Shown here: one piece after another, positions 54,421 through 64,000 of the stretch
How positions within the stretch are numbered: position 1 is the first letter of the stretch
Layout of the letters: the number at the start of each line of letters is the position of its first letter
NCBI GenBank assembly: GCA_022606425.2
Contig: JAHDVF020000046.1
Span: 482,809-546,808, forward strand
Direction: 5' to 3'
Source: Lepidostoma basale
Lineage: Eukaryota; Arthropoda; Insecta; Trichoptera; Lepidostomatidae
DNA length: 64,000 nucleotides
Program-made: the position numbers and the translations under genes
Notes under the pieces: model-generated
Databases searched by the model: none
What the model was told of the DNA's origin: nothing
Seen by the model: only the letters and a program-made list of their open reading frames with translations

Positions 54421-55115
54421 ATTCATCTGGATTTTCTTGGTTTGAGCTATATCGGTTCTGGATTGTTTCTTATGTTAAGATAGGTCTCACCGTAGGTTTT
54501 ATAGATCCTCATTTTATCCTTGATGCTCATGGGCTTATTTTTCTAGATGGTTTACCATAGAGAGCCCGATATCGATGCAGCCTTGTGTGTTTGCTCTGTC
54601 GCTTCGTCATATAAATCGTTTACAAGATTATTAAATTAAAATAAGAGCTTTTTTATTCCTTTAGAATTAAATTCTAAATTTGAAAACGGCCGTACGTGTC
54701 TTACAGCATGTGTTCATACCTGTTCCAGCACGTTCGTGCACAGACCGCCGAGAGGTGAAATACTGGCCAATATAGAATATGTTTTATGCGTCAATAAAAA
54801 TATATTAATATTCCGAATTAGCACGAGAAGTCTTGCATTGGTGGTTATTTAACATTTTACTGCGCTGGGGAATGTTCGAAATAGTCCGATAAATAAATTA
54901 CACGATCTGCCGAGATCACAGCTGGGTTAAAGTTATTACGTATGCAAAAAATCCGGTAGAACTGGTAACCAAACGTAAATAATATGCTATGGAATCCTTA
55001 GTACAAGGATGCTGCACTAGCCCGGTACGTGACATCTTGGGTAAGTGCAGTGTAAAAACAACAACTCGTATGAAAATGATGCTTCGCTAGTTTAAATCCA
55101 AGGGATTGGTTTACA
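54420..55115. other. Unassigned stretch
   Basis: A possible RTE trace lies at 54460-54620 on the minus strand (MSIKDKMRIYKTY-like, with RAKTQGCIDIG). Otherwise nothing recognised. Confidence 0.3.
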
Positions 55116-55116
55116 G

Positions 55117-55245
55117 TCTAGGTTCTCGATACTCTCAGGGGGGCAGCAGAAGACCCAAGAAAATCAGGGGGCGTTGAGATGGCACAGTGAGGGCGTGAGC
55201 AGGTAAAAAAAATATAGTCTAAAAAAGACGTAATAGACACGCTAA
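55117..55245 (+). mobile_element. hAT-like MITE fragment
   Basis: GTCTAGGTTCTCGATACTC, AGGGGGGCAGCAGAAGACC and ACACGCTAATCACG match the left part of 12895-13197, with an internal rearrangement. Confidence 0.55.
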
Positions 55246-55249
55246 TCAC

Positions 55250-55512
55250 GCCATCAGTCCATCTTTTATGGAGTCGACCGATAACTCTTTTTTCTTCCCG
55301 TGGTCTCCACATCAAGACTCTGGGTGTTCATCTATCTGTTTCCTGTCTGGCGACATGTCCAGCCCATTTCCATTTTAGTTTGATAACACGGTCCATCACA
55401 TCGATAAGCTTTGACCGGCGTCTGATTTCAATATTAGGTATTTTGTCTCTAGACTTATGCCAAGCATTTGTGTCTCTATAGCCCGTTGAACACATTTCAA
55501 ATGAATGCATGG
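55250..55512 (-). mobile_element. RTE-C LINE fragment
   Basis: The minus strand reads MHSFEMCSTGYRDTNAWHKS, RDKIPNIEIRRRSKLIDVMD and RVIKLKWKWAGHVARQETDR, a stop, then WRPREEKRVIGRLHKRWTDG. The latter parts are in two frames. Confidence 0.7.
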
Positions 55513-55655
55513 TATTGGCTGTGAAAAGCAGGTTCCAGTCCATTGGTTATCACAGGGAGGATGCATGCTTCATAGATCCAGTTCAGGGAATCCCGATCTC
55601 GAGGTGAATGAGGAGATACATAACCAGGTTTTGCTATTGATCGAAGACATTCCTC

Positions 55656-56288
55656 ATGTCATTGATTTTGGCCACTGTTGGTGCGAGATCCGAAATTGCT
55701 GTAGCAGTCTCTTCTTTTGGGATAGCGGCCACGTTGCTAGAAAAATGCCGAAAGGTTCATTTAGCGTTGAAATTGTCGTTAAACCTTCAAACGGCTGAAA
55801 AACCGACATGCAAGATTGCGAAACACTCAGAAATGGTCAAAGTTTTGGTAGCAAGTAAAATCATCACACGGGATGAATGCACAGTGGCGCACAAACGCGC
55901 GTTGGAAGCACTCAATCGAACTATGAAAGATCTGCGCAATGAATCAAGATGTTTTGGATGCGTAAAGATTTTACTATCTGGCGATTCCCGCCAAACACTA
56001 TCGGTCATTCCAAGATCGACCGCTGCGGATGAATTAAACGCTTGCCTCAAATCATCTACTCTGTGGCGCTATGTTTTATTCGTCATGACGATCAATAAAT
56101 CACAAGGCCAATCATTTATTGTTTGTGGCCTGAATCTAGAAAATGAATGTTTCTCTCACGGCCAATTGTACGTAGCATGTTCACGTGTCCGCAAACAACA
56201 AAACAAAAAATGTCGTATATCACAAGGTGCTTCAATGAAGGTGCAAATCGACCCGAGTGCAACCCATCCAGCAAATATAATAGTTTAA
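55656..56288 (+). pseudogene. Helitron Pif1-like helicase, internally deleted
   Basis: The 210-codon frame reads SSFGIAATLLEKCRKVHLAL, KLSLNLQTAEKPTCKIAKHS, ITRDECTVAHKRALEALNRT (DE of Walker B), ILLSGDSRQTLSVIPRSTAA (helicase motif III, GD.RQ) and DELNACLKSSTLWRYV. It then jumps to FVMTINKSQGQSFIVCGLNL and SHGQLYVACSRVRKQQNKK (motifs V/VI). A full protein has roughly 200 more residues between these blocks, and the Walker A and Rep domains are missing at the N-terminus. The frame is open despite the deletion. Confidence 0.8.
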
Positions 56289-56426
56289 GAGAAAGTTGTG
56301 CAACAATGATATGCGAACCATTTCGATCCGCTTCAATAAAGCAAATCCATTGATGCCATGTGAATAACATTCATTTCAATGTAATTAAAATACTCTTCCT
56401 TTTGATAATTGCACATTTTTTAACTG

Positions 56427-56753
56427 AATTCATAAACTAACTAACTAACTAACCATCACGCCATTTCCCCGGAGGGGTAGGCAGAGAGGATGGATCGCCA
56501 CACTGGCCTGTCCTGGCATACCTCTCGGGATTCCTCTACATTCATACATCGTACCATGCACGTGCGTTGATTATTCCGACTTCGAATGTGGCCGCCTTTT
56601 AGTAATTGATTAATTTGGTCATGCCATGTTTTCCTCGGTCGTCCTCGGCTTCTTTTCCCACTCACGCTGCTTGTGTACAACTTTTTAACCATTCTACTCT
56701 CATCTTACTTTTTTAATTTTATTCATGATGCAATCATCTGCCTTTCAATTCAT
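56427..56753 (-). mobile_element. RTE-A 3' copy nested in the Helitron
   Basis: AATTCAT at 56427-56433 and 56747-56753 is the likely target duplication. The minus strand reads MVKKLYTSSVSGKRSRGRPR, KTWHDQINQLLKGGHIRSRN, RTCMVRCMNVEESREVCQDR and SILSAYPSGEMA (78 codons open). A deletion near 56704 removes the MERMDES region. CTAA tail at 56437-56455. Confidence 0.75.
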
Positions 56754-57022
56754 TTTAGTATTAATTTAAACTTAATAAACAACTGAATTTAATTCAGCTA
56801 ATAAGTTAGCACAACATTTATTAATTCTGAGGCGGGACGAAGATCGCCGGGTCAGCTAGTATACACATATAATAGAATACCGAGCGAAGTATCTTATTCT
56901 ACTCATTTTGAAAGTAAACATGGAACAAACCTTAAATAATTACAATGAATCTTCAATTGTAATCACAAATGAAAACTGTTTAACTTGTTCGAGATAAATA
57001 AATAATGGATCTCTACCGCAGA

Positions 57023-57173
57023 GTAAAGTGAGATTGGCGTAACACGCTGCCCACACTAGCATTGTGCAAAGAGCGAACTGTGTCGCCACACCTGTAGGTA
57101 TCTCATAGGTGTGAAGTGCAAAGGTAACAACGGCCGCGCCCAGGTCGATCTTCGCTTTTATCTCAACCATAAC
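57023..57173 (-). CDS. Probable internal exon of a membrane protein
   Basis: On the minus strand a branch-like CTAAC, a long pyrimidine tract (CTCCAATCCTCCCC, CTTTCTATAACCTCAG) and AG at 57174 precede a GC-richer open frame. It reads MVEIKAKIDLGAAVVTFALH, TYEIPTGVATQFALCTMLVW, AACYANLTLLC, then a possible donor GTAGAGA at about 57022. The frame is 50 codons. Two hydrophobic stretches (LGAAVVTFAL; QFALCTMLVWAACYANLTLL) suggest membrane segments. The frame stays open beyond the donor, so the exact end is uncertain. I do not recognise the protein. Confidence 0.45.
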
Positions 57174-57479
57174 TGAGGTTATAGAAAGTTAAATGGGGAG
57201 GATTGGAGTTAGTCAGTTTTTCCTTTTATTGATTAAATATATTGGACGATTCATAGAGGGCCATTTTTATGAATTAATCATTTCAAGTGCGCTGTAGAAA
57301 ATACTCCATATTATGAACTAGTTAAAAATAAACATATTAAGTATAAGGGGTGCATCTAACGCATTCGATCAACATTTGCATCACGATATCATAATTTTAA
57401 AATGTGCGTTTTGAGTCTCAATTTAAACTCTGGCGGATTCTAAATACAATTGAGGTCTGCAGGAAGATTGTTCCAGGCT

Positions 57480-57588
57480 TAATCAAATTAATTAATGAAA
57501 ACGACTGTTTTCTAGAAGTTTTGTAATATTTTATGGGAATGACATGTTTCGCCTTACTAAGGTTTTATCAAACATAGAAAAAATACCT
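57480..57588 (-). repeat. Repeat with a hairpin-GAAACATGTC motif
   Basis: On the minus strand 57570-57541 reads TTGATAA, CCTT/AAGG hairpin, CGAAACATGTC, then ATTCCCATAAAATATTAC and AAAACTTCTAGAAAAC. It repeats at 58530-58592 and, more decayed, at 30183, 30739 and 44250. Confidence 0.55.
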
Positions 57589-58112
57589 TGCCAAAATGAC
57601 CTTTATACCGAAGTACGAGAACAAGTCAGTAAAACCTCTGTCGTGTCAGAATGTCTGGAGAATCTGGTTTGGAAGAACAAGCACATGCGTATCGACAGCA
57701 AGATCAGAATTTATAAAACATGCGTGTGACCTATCATGAGGTACGCTGTAGAAACGCGGGCCGACACTGTGCGAACCAAGGGACTACTAAAAACATCGGA
57801 GATGAAGGTCCTAAGATCAATTACTGGAAAAACTCTCCGAGATCGTGTTCGCAACGAAGACATAAGAAAAACTTGCGAAATAGAGGATATCGTTCAGTGG
57901 AGTAGATCCAGAAGATACTGGAGGGACCATGTAGCCCGAATGGATGGTGACAGACTTGCATATACAGCCGCTTATGAAATCCCCTCCGGAAACCGCCCCC
58001 CTGGAAGACCGCCTAAGAGATGGAAGGACAGCTGGATCTCATCATCCGACGAGACATAATTTCTGTGTCACAGATCGTCAGATCTATTAAAATAAGAAAT
58101 AGAAGAAGAATA
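57589..58112 (+). mobile_element. RTE-B LINE 3' copy
   Basis: It encodes CQNDLYTEVREQVSKTSVVS, ECLENLVWKNKHMRIDSKIR, a stop, YAVETRADTVRTKGLLKTSE, KTLRDRVRNEDIRKTCEIED, PGRPPKRWKDSWISSSDET and a stop at about 58059. A tail rich in GAAGAAGAA ends near 58112. Apart from one stop at 57727 the frame is intact. Confidence 0.8.
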
Positions 58113-58114
58113 AA

Positions 58115-58480
58115 TTATTCGTATTAACAACCAAAACTATACTTCAGATAGCAAGATCTATAGAAAGAGGATGAATAAGATAAATGTCGAGTGAAAATGC
58201 AAATTTTCCGATTGTGATATACACGTTGCCGAGTTAACACGCCTCCATATAAAGATATCCTAGAAAACGGAACGCAGCTAGATCTAAACAAGTTAAGCAA
58301 ACCAAACAATTATCAATAACTCATCTCCATTTCTATTTTACGAAAGTGCAAGTGAGGCCTGTCTTATTAGCTTGTACTCATAACAGTTTTGCGTGTAAAT
58401 AGTAAACAGTTCCACAGCACTTATAGCCTTATATAACGGCAGAGTTATATTTTCCTTTAAAGCCATTAAGTCTTTTGAGA
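58115..58480. other. AT-rich gap
   Basis: Nothing recognised. Confidence 0.3.
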
Positions 58481-58484
58481 TTTT

Positions 58485-59490
58485 TTTGACATCAAGTCAA
58501 AATATCGGTAATTAATGCGAATGAAAAAGTCAGTTTTCTAGAAGTTTTATTATATTTTATGGGAATGACATGTTTCGCCCTTCTAAGGCATTATTTTTTT
58601 ATTTATTTTTGTGAAAATAACGTGTTTTTTTTTAACTCAAAATGTGTCAAATCAAATCAAATCAGTTTATTAACTCAAAAGACATTACAAACAGGAAATT
58701 TTTTAATGTTAATTGAGTACAGGTAAAATATTATAAAAATACAACATAGTACCAGGAACGTATTAGAGATGGTTCGACATTAGGAAGACAAGATACTTTC
58801 TAAAGTCAAGAAATAGGTAATGAGATGCCCATCTCTTCGAAGCTGTAATGAATTGGTTCCAAGCATTCCTAACAGAAATGCCTTGGGATAGAGCCACGGA
58901 TAACTACCATACTTCCTCATGTAGAGATTCCTCAGAATTTTTTTCTGAACCCTCTCCAACATAACGGAATATCTCGCCTCGTGAGGACTCCATATCACAG
59001 AACCACTTTCGAGTCTGCTCCGAACCAATGCGTTGTAAAGGACTCTGAGCACATTGGGATCTCTGAAATGAATGATGAAGCCCAACATCCTCAGTGCAAT
59101 GCTACAAATCCTCTCGATATGTGCACGTAATGTCATTATCAAATGTTTTAATCAAAATATCGGTTTTGCGCCTTCTCCGACATCGAGCCAAGATATATCG
59201 ACTTTATGTATTTTTTTGTCATGAAGCCAAAATATCGGTTTTACGTATTTGTTTTCAATTCTTATTTATTTACTTTAGCGTGCTGTATTGTTTTCATGTT
59301 AATTATGTTAAAGATCAATTTTGGGTATTAAATAAATAGACACATAACCAAAATATCGCCTTAAAGTCTTTTAAATCATCGAGCCAAAATATCGGCTTTA
59401 CGTCTTATTTAACATACAGCCATTATATCAGCTTAACGTATTTTTTAACATCGAGCCAAAATATCGGCTATTACGTTTATTTATGACTGA
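58485..59490. repeat. 36-bp satellite, interrupted
   Basis: Units of 36 bases with CATCGAGCCAAAATATCGGC and TTTACGT begin at exactly 59341, 59377, 59413 and 59449. Older units lie at about 59140-59260 and one at 58491. The array is split by a motif repeat (58530-58592) and a J1 copy (58649-59140). Confidence 0.65.
58649..59140 (-). mobile_element. J1 LINE 3' copy with internal deletion
   Basis: The minus strand reads MTLRAHIERICSIALRMLGF, IIHFRDPNVLRVLYNALVRS, RLESGSVIWSPHEARYSVML and YPKAFLLGMLGTNSLQLRRD, GHLIT, then jumps to LTLESILSS. About 230 bases coding for the YLRQRQHRLFYLP region are deleted. It extends further 5' than the other J1 copies. (TTTGA)n tail at 58649-58666. Confidence 0.8.
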
Positions 59491-59730
59491 TTTTTAAAAA
59501 AATACTGTTTTTACTTAGCGTACTAAACTATAAACATGTTATTATTTTTTTCTTAATTTACAATGAAATTCTACCGCGAAATTTCAAATAACAACATTAG
59601 TATCTGAAATAACAAAAAAGTATAAAACACTCACGTTTTCTGAGATTCACCTCGAATAGAAGAGAACAAGAAGTGTCAGCCTTACCTGGAATGAAAAAAA
59701 ACTCAGATTATGCAAAAATTCAGATTAAGA
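59490..59730. other. AT-rich gap
   Basis: Nothing recognised. Confidence 0.3.
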
Positions 59731-59733
59731 ACT

Positions 59734-59935
59734 AACTAACTAACCATCACGCCGTCTCCCGCAGAGGTAGGCAGAAAGAATGGACTACCACACTTTAACC
59801 GATGCGGCACTCTTTTCGCCTCCGCGAGAGACGCGGTGTGATGGGTTGCGAACCTCATCGCCACCAATAGGCATCTCCCACGCACATTTTGATCGTTGAA
59901 CGTCCACAAAATAAATCTTAAACAAATAACATAAA
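59734..59935 (-). mobile_element. SINE-like element sharing the RTE-A tail
   Basis: CTAA tail at 59734-59742, then CCATCACGCCGTCTCCC, TTTAACCGATGCGGCACTC, GAGACGCGGTGTGATGGG and CGAACCTCATCGCCACC in the family order. It abuts the Jockey-like LINE to its right. Confidence 0.7.
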
Positions 59936-59944
59936 ATAATTAGA

Positions 59945-60475
59945 TATTTGGACTTGGATCTTCTGGCTTACAGAGGTTCAGCTCATGTGGCTATTCCTCT
60001 TACGTCTGATGGGAACATTGTTGGAAGGTGATTTGGTGGGTTGTTAGTTTATGCGGGGGCATGATTTGTGTGGCCCGGAGAGTTCCTCTGAAGGAGGATC
60101 GATTTTGGGCGCTTGTGGCGGCTGGAGGTGTTTGGGTCGTAATTTGAGAGGTATTTTATTATGGGGTTAAGATGTGAAGGGAGTCCTTTGTAAAAACGTT
60201 CGGCTAGTTTCAGAATGAATTCATCTATCATCGGGATTCCCGATTCTAGGTGCAGTTGTGTGATCCTAGTCCATGAAGGCGCACCATGCGATAAACGGAT
60301 AGCCTTATTTTGCAGGATTTGGAGTTTTCGTATGTGACTCGAGGCTGCATAGCCCCAGATTAGGGCTGCATAAGTGAAGATCGGCCTTTTGAGCGTTTTG
60401 TATATCAGGAGTTTACTGTTGGTGTTTAGTTTACTGTTTCGAGCTAACATTGGGTAGAATTCCAAGTCCAATTAA
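59945..60475 (-). mobile_element. Jockey-like LINE C-terminal fragment
   Basis: The 140-codon minus-strand frame reads LEFYPMLARNSKLNTNSKLL, IYKTLKRPIFTYAALIWGYA, ASSHIRKLQILQNKAIRLSH, GAPSWTRITQLHLESGIPMI and DEFILKLAERFYKGLPSHLN, with a stop at about 60049. This is the region after the reverse transcriptase in Jockey/I-type LINEs. The 3' UTR extends left to about 59945 and matches 1575-1675. Confidence 0.8.
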
Positions 60476-60479
60476 ATAC

Positions 60480-60796
60480 GTATAATAATTTTAATAATTA
60501 AATACTCAAATTTACACTGTACTTGTGTGGTCTTATAAACATGATACCTTTACGATTGAACGAGAGGAACAAGATAATCTCAACTGTCAGTACGTGTCTT
60601 AATACGGTTGCTTATCTTAAATCATATTTTTCAGATATTAAATAAAATTATATGTCTGAGATATCGTATTCTGAATGAAATATTATGATAATATCATTTT
60701 AATCTTCGCATTAAATATGCGCGCATATAATAATTCGGTACCTATTTGGCAAAAGGTCCCAACTGCTTTTGAATGAATTTTACAGGAGAGCAAAAA
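60480..60796. other. AT-rich gap
   Basis: Nothing recognised. Confidence 0.3.
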
Positions 60797-61467
60797 TAAC
60801 AACATTTTGAATGTATACAAATTCTTGTAGACAAATACTGGATTTCACCCATTGCGGATAAATTATTTTTATTTTACAAGGATTAATTGTATCTCAATAG
60901 AGACGAAGATGCAAATTGTTTTCTGGGAACAGAAGGTGGTGGCCGAGGCGCTTATAGGACTTATGACCTGTCATTGGTTGGGTTGAGCGATCGCTTCACG
61001 TTTAACAACATTCCCCATTCCGCCGTTATGACCACCACGTCTGACAAACTTTTTGGAACTTGTATATATGGTAGGTTTCTACACCTATTTTCACATTTTT
61101 ATGTTCACTCTACACTAGCGTCATCTATATTAAGATTAGAAAGCATTAAGCAGAAAACCTTTATTAATGTACTGTGAAAGTCTATGCAAATCATACAGTA
61201 CTAGATTTCGCCTGGAGATGTCTCTCCAATTTTTTGCCTGCATGTACCAGTTATATTTATACAACAACATTTTGAATGTATACAAATTCTTGTAGACAAA
61301 TACTGGATTTCACCCATGCGGATAAATTATTTTTATTTTATAAGGATTAATTGTATCTCAATAGAGACGAAGATGCAAATTGTTTTCTGGGAACAGAAGG
61401 TGGTGGCCGAGGCGCTTACAGGACTTATGACCTGTCATTGGTTGGGTTGAGCGATCGCTTCACGTTT
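60797..61467 (+). repeat. Family T copy with a 210-bp direct duplication
   Basis: 60797-61009 and 61261-61467 are almost identical (ACAACATTTTGAATGTATAC through GAGCGATCGCTTCACGTTT). The first continues into the full family T body to about 61200; the second stops. The 96-codon frame at 60887 is a by-product of the repeat. Confidence 0.7.
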
Positions 61468-61469
61468 TA

Positions 61470-61960
61470 GAGCAAAAATAAGATTTTTACATTATTTTGA
61501 TTATTTATAAAAATGTTATTTTTGTTCCAAATTGTTTACTTCAAATGTCAATTTACGCAACATAACGTTATCTACAAGATATATCAGTAACTAAATTAAA
61601 AAATATATATACATATTTTTAAAAAATATGGGTTGAATGCAATTGTACAAAAAAAATACATAAAAAAAAGTAATTAAAAAAAGTACAGGTCTATCGTTTT
61701 GTCAAAACATAAAGTGTGCAAAAATAATACTGATGGTATATTTAACTCAATTTCACCAAAAAACGCATCTGGGACCTTGATACACGAGTATTTTAAATGC
61801 CTATAATTTAAAAAATAGGCGTTGCATACTCTCCTTTTCAAGTTGATGTGTATTTTCGGATTCTTAAAAAATTAAAAATGTGGCCATTGGGTTCGAAATT
61901 AGCTCCAACCCAATGTTTTATCACAGCGTTTCTCGAGAGTTATTTCATTTACAATTAATT
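61470..61960. other. AT-rich gap
   Basis: Nothing recognised. Confidence 0.3.
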
Positions 61961-61962
61961 AA

Positions 61963-62290
61963 CATTAAGAATTAATTGTATCTCAATAGAGACGAATATG
62001 TAAATTATTTGGAAACAGAATATGGTGGTCCAGACGTTTACAGGACTTATGACCTGTCATTGGTTGGGTTAAGCGATCGCTTTATGTAATAAAACATTCC
62101 CCATTCCGCCCTTCTACGAACACCACGTCTGACAATTTTTGAAATTTGTATTCATATGCTACCACGTTGAGAAACATTTCACATATTTTAGTTCAATCTA
62201 CACTAGCGCCATCTATTGAGACTAGGTGTAAGCATTAAGTAGAAAATCTTTATTAATGTAATGTGAAACGTTATCAACCCAATTACCACA
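61963..62290 (+). repeat. Family T repeat copy
   Basis: It runs from AATTGTATCTCAATAGAGACG through AGGACTTATGACCTGTC, GGGTTAAGCGATCGCTTTA, CCATTCCGCCCTTCTACG and CACTAGCGCCATCTATTG to TTTATTAATGTAATGTGAAA. Uninterrupted, so it is useful as a family reference. Confidence 0.65.
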
Positions 62291-62370
62291 TATTAATAGA
62301 TAACTAACATCAATTGATACACTTAAAATAATATTTTTCTAATTACAAGTATGAGAATAAATAATGCTAG

Positions 62371-62405
62371 AGACCAATCTGGTATGAAACATACCAGATT
62401 GGTCT
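62371..62405. repeat. Perfect 15-bp hairpin
   Basis: AGACCAATCTGGTAT (62371-62385) and its exact reverse complement (62391-62405) are separated by five bases (GAAAC). The flanks are AT-rich with a GAAGAAGAAAAAGAAG run to the right. No rho-type or viral context applies here. It may be a remnant of a small inverted-repeat element. Confidence 0.7.
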
Positions 62406-62554
62406 ATAGCAAGGATAAAGAAGAAGAAAAAGAAGATGATCATATTTATATGTTATTTCTACCTTTTATAATATAAGATGATAATAATAAAAACAACGCA
62501 TAAATATAAGTATCTAAAATAAAAATGAAATAAAACAATGTTTTCTTAAAAGTT

Positions 62555-62815
62555 CTTCCACTTATTGTATTAATTTCGAGAGCGATCAGTTTCGCCAGGT
62601 TAGCTGGCATCGACAGACTGGTGATTCTGGCGAAATACTGATGACTCCAATTATTGATGTCAGCTAGTCGGCGAAACCGTCAATAAAATACCGAATCGAA
62701 AGCGTCAATAAAATACCTGACACCGACACCTTTCGCCAGAATTACCAGTCTGTCGATGCCAGCTAGCCTGGCGAAACCGGTCGCTGTCGAAATAAAGACG
62801 ATTATTGGAAGTACT
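62555..62815. mobile_element. Palindromic element with GCGAAAC hairpins
   Basis: The arms CTTCCACTTATTG.../...GATTATTGGAAG, TCGATGCCAGCTAG and its inverse CTAGCTGGCATCGA, and TTTCGCCAG/CTGGCGAAA form a long imperfect palindrome. At the right arm GCCAG/CTGGC hairpin, GAAACCGGTC resembles the other motifs, with an altered core. No ORF. Confidence 0.6.
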
Positions 62816-62885
62816 TAATAAAAAAAACATCGTTTTATTTAATTATTATTTAAAATGAACTTCAATCAAGAGATTTCAGTAAAAT

Positions 62886-62993
62886 CATTTGATTATCTTT
62901 GAAACGTATTTGCCATATTACTGCGCAGCTTTTGGCGAAAAATTCTCGTAATTTCACCGGTCCGCAGGCGTAAAAAGATTGAGAAACTCTGCT
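62886..62993 (-). mobile_element. hAT-like terminal fragment
   Basis: On the minus strand CAGAGTTTCTCAATCTTTTT followed by ACGCCTGCGGACCGG is typical of hAT terminal sequence. The 98-codon frame at 62893-63189 runs through it and is probably not a gene. Confidence 0.4.
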
Positions 62994-63264
62994 CTAGCGA
63001 GTATATTTTTTGAGTATCACTCACAGTATAACAGAATAAATCAGAATCGAGATACGATGTTTTTTTATAAATAAATTGTGTTTTTCCACCACTTGTGTGG
63101 CGATATGTCATGAATACAGTCAAATTTGATCGGGAGTTTACAGTGGATTTTACAGCTATAGTGTGTTCGTCAAAAAATATACCCTTCATGGCTAAACCAA
63201 AGAAGACCGTAATTTTTCTTTTTCATTCTTCTCCTTAATGTAGATTTTAGATGGTGAAGGTTAT

Positions 63265-64000
63265 TGGGGTTACTGTTAATAACATCAGGTATGCTGATGA
63301 CACAGTTATTTAAGCTGATAGTATACTCGATCTTCAAGAACTCCTAAATAAAATTGATATAGCAGGAAAGGATCTGGGCTTGAAAATCAACGTTAAGAAG
63401 AACAAATGGATGACATTTGGGCGACTTTACTATTCTTCATCCACTCTGCAACTGAATGGTGCGAATGTTGTAACGGTCGATCAATTTAAATACCTTGGCA
63501 GCATTATCACTAAAGCGCTTGACCCGGACATTGAAATAAAATGCAAAATTGAAGTTGCACGAGCTGCATTTAATAACGAGAACATTATTTTGCAAAGATA
63601 ATCTTAACTTGAAACTCTGTTATATATGGTCTGTTCTACTATATGGCTGCGAAACTTGGACTCTGTAAGTGAATATAATGAACTGGTTGGAAGCGTTCGA
63701 GATGTTCATATACCGCAGAATGCTCCGTATACCGTGGACCGATAGAGTCGGTAATTCAGACCTATACGAGAGCCAGAGCCAATAAAGAGCTGTTGTCGAG
63801 TGTGAAAATTAGAAAGGTCTCATATTTGGGTCATGTGCTAAGGGGAGAAAAATACCACCTCCTTCGACTGATATTAATGGGTAAAGTGGAGGGACGTCGG
63901 GGAGTTGGTAGAAGGCAGCTGTCTTGGCTGCGGAACATCAAATAGTGGACAGGAATAATCACAACCTGTTCCAAATAGCGCAGGATAGAGATGACTTTGC
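63265..64000 (+). mobile_element. RTE-D LINE 3' part, continuing past the window
   Basis: It begins with motif C of a reverse transcriptase (RYADDTVI at about 63290), then a stop, DLQELLNKIDIAGKDLGLKI, NVKKNKWMTFGRLYYSSSTL, QLNGANVVTVDQFKYLGSII and TKALDPDIEIKCKIEVARAA. After frameshifts come SVLLYGCETWTL-like sequence, YRRMLRIPWTDRVGNSDLYE and LMGKVEGRRGVGRRQLSWLR. It is an uninterrupted version of the split copy at 16743-18238. No 3' tail inside the window. Confidence 0.75.

Larger units (their letters stand above)
55650..56859 (+). mobile_element. Helitron 3' part with a deleted helicase
   Basis: It combines the Pif1-like helicase remnant (55656-56288) with a Helitron-type 3' end: a short GGCG...CGCC hairpin (56831-56848) followed by GGGTCAG and CTAG at 56856-56859, then T. 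No terminal inverted repeats or target duplication are expected. RTE-A interrupts it at 56434-56746. Confidence 0.75.

Noticed and set aside
60887..61177. 96-codon frame in family T
   Set aside because: It is absent or broken in the other family T copies, so it is a chance frame of the repeat.
62893..63189. 98-codon minus-strand frame
   Set aside because: Its C-terminal third overlaps a hAT-like terminal sequence, and I see no domain in the rest.

Overview
The window reads as AT-rich intergenic and intronic DNA from an insect, most likely a moth or butterfly. The reasons are the mixture of RTE-like and Jockey/CR1-like non-LTR retrotransposons, piggyBac, Tc1/mariner, hAT-like and Helitron remnants, a tRNA-derived SINE, and one spliced exon with a canonical donor. 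The species is inferred from repeat content only; no bacterial, organellar or viral gene set is visible.

Real host coding sequence is sparse. The one convincing exon lies on the minus strand at 22084-23175. It gives 364 codons of Ser/Lys/Asp-rich protein and ends at a perfect GTAAGT donor. A second, short minus-strand exon of a membrane protein is likely at 57023-57173. Weak exon candidates are at 351-551 and 16303-16500. Almost everything else is transposon debris. To avoid repetition, the families are named here. RTE-A: RTE-like LINE with a (TTAG)n or (GTTT)n tail and a C-terminus carrying GRPRKTWHDQINQ then RRACMTRCMNVEEAREVCQ. RTE-B: C-terminus with PGRPPKRW and an (AAG)n tail. RTE-C: C-terminus with KWRWAGH, WRPRTG and GRP, and GAT- or GAA-rich tails. 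RTE-D: C-terminus like the copy at the right end of the window. J1: Jockey/CR1-like LINE with YLRQRQHRLFYLPA and NLPLVTPVGRAISLLN and a (TTTGA)n tail. J2: its relative with a TAAAT-rich tail. Family T: an unassigned repeat of about 350 bp carrying TCTCAATAGAGACGAAG.

Layout. 0-12 kb: J1 and RTE fragments, a tRNA-SINE, a retroposon with a 15-bp target duplication, an RTE-C copy split by J1, a mariner deletion derivative, an 18-bp minisatellite, and a Tc1 remnant split by RTE-A. 12-21 kb: a dense RTE and LINE graveyard with several nested insertions, including a SINE split by an almost intact RTE-A ORF. 21-24 kb: the host exon. 24-40 kb: more RTE and J copies, palindromic elements, a 1.25-kb element with long inverted arms and a 5-bp target duplication, and inverted family-T copies. 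40-43 kb: a TIR element containing reverse-transcriptase sequence, then a piggyBac element bounded by TTAA. 45-47 kb: a (TA)n tract and a 56-bp satellite. 47-52 kb: an RTE-B reverse transcriptase, a mariner derivative and two TTAA-flanked MITEs. 53-60 kb: LINE fragments, a Helitron remnant, the short exon and a 36-bp satellite. 60-64 kb: family-T copies, palindromes and an RTE-D copy.

The most interesting signal is a motif that recurs in at least five unrelated-looking palindromic repeats. It has a CTGATGA-like core, a short hairpin, GAAAC, a two- or four-base mini-stem, then GTC. The hairpin shows compensatory base changes between copies. This is the layout of a minimal type I hammerhead ribozyme, as known from Penelope-like elements and retrozymes. 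I could not test folding or activity.
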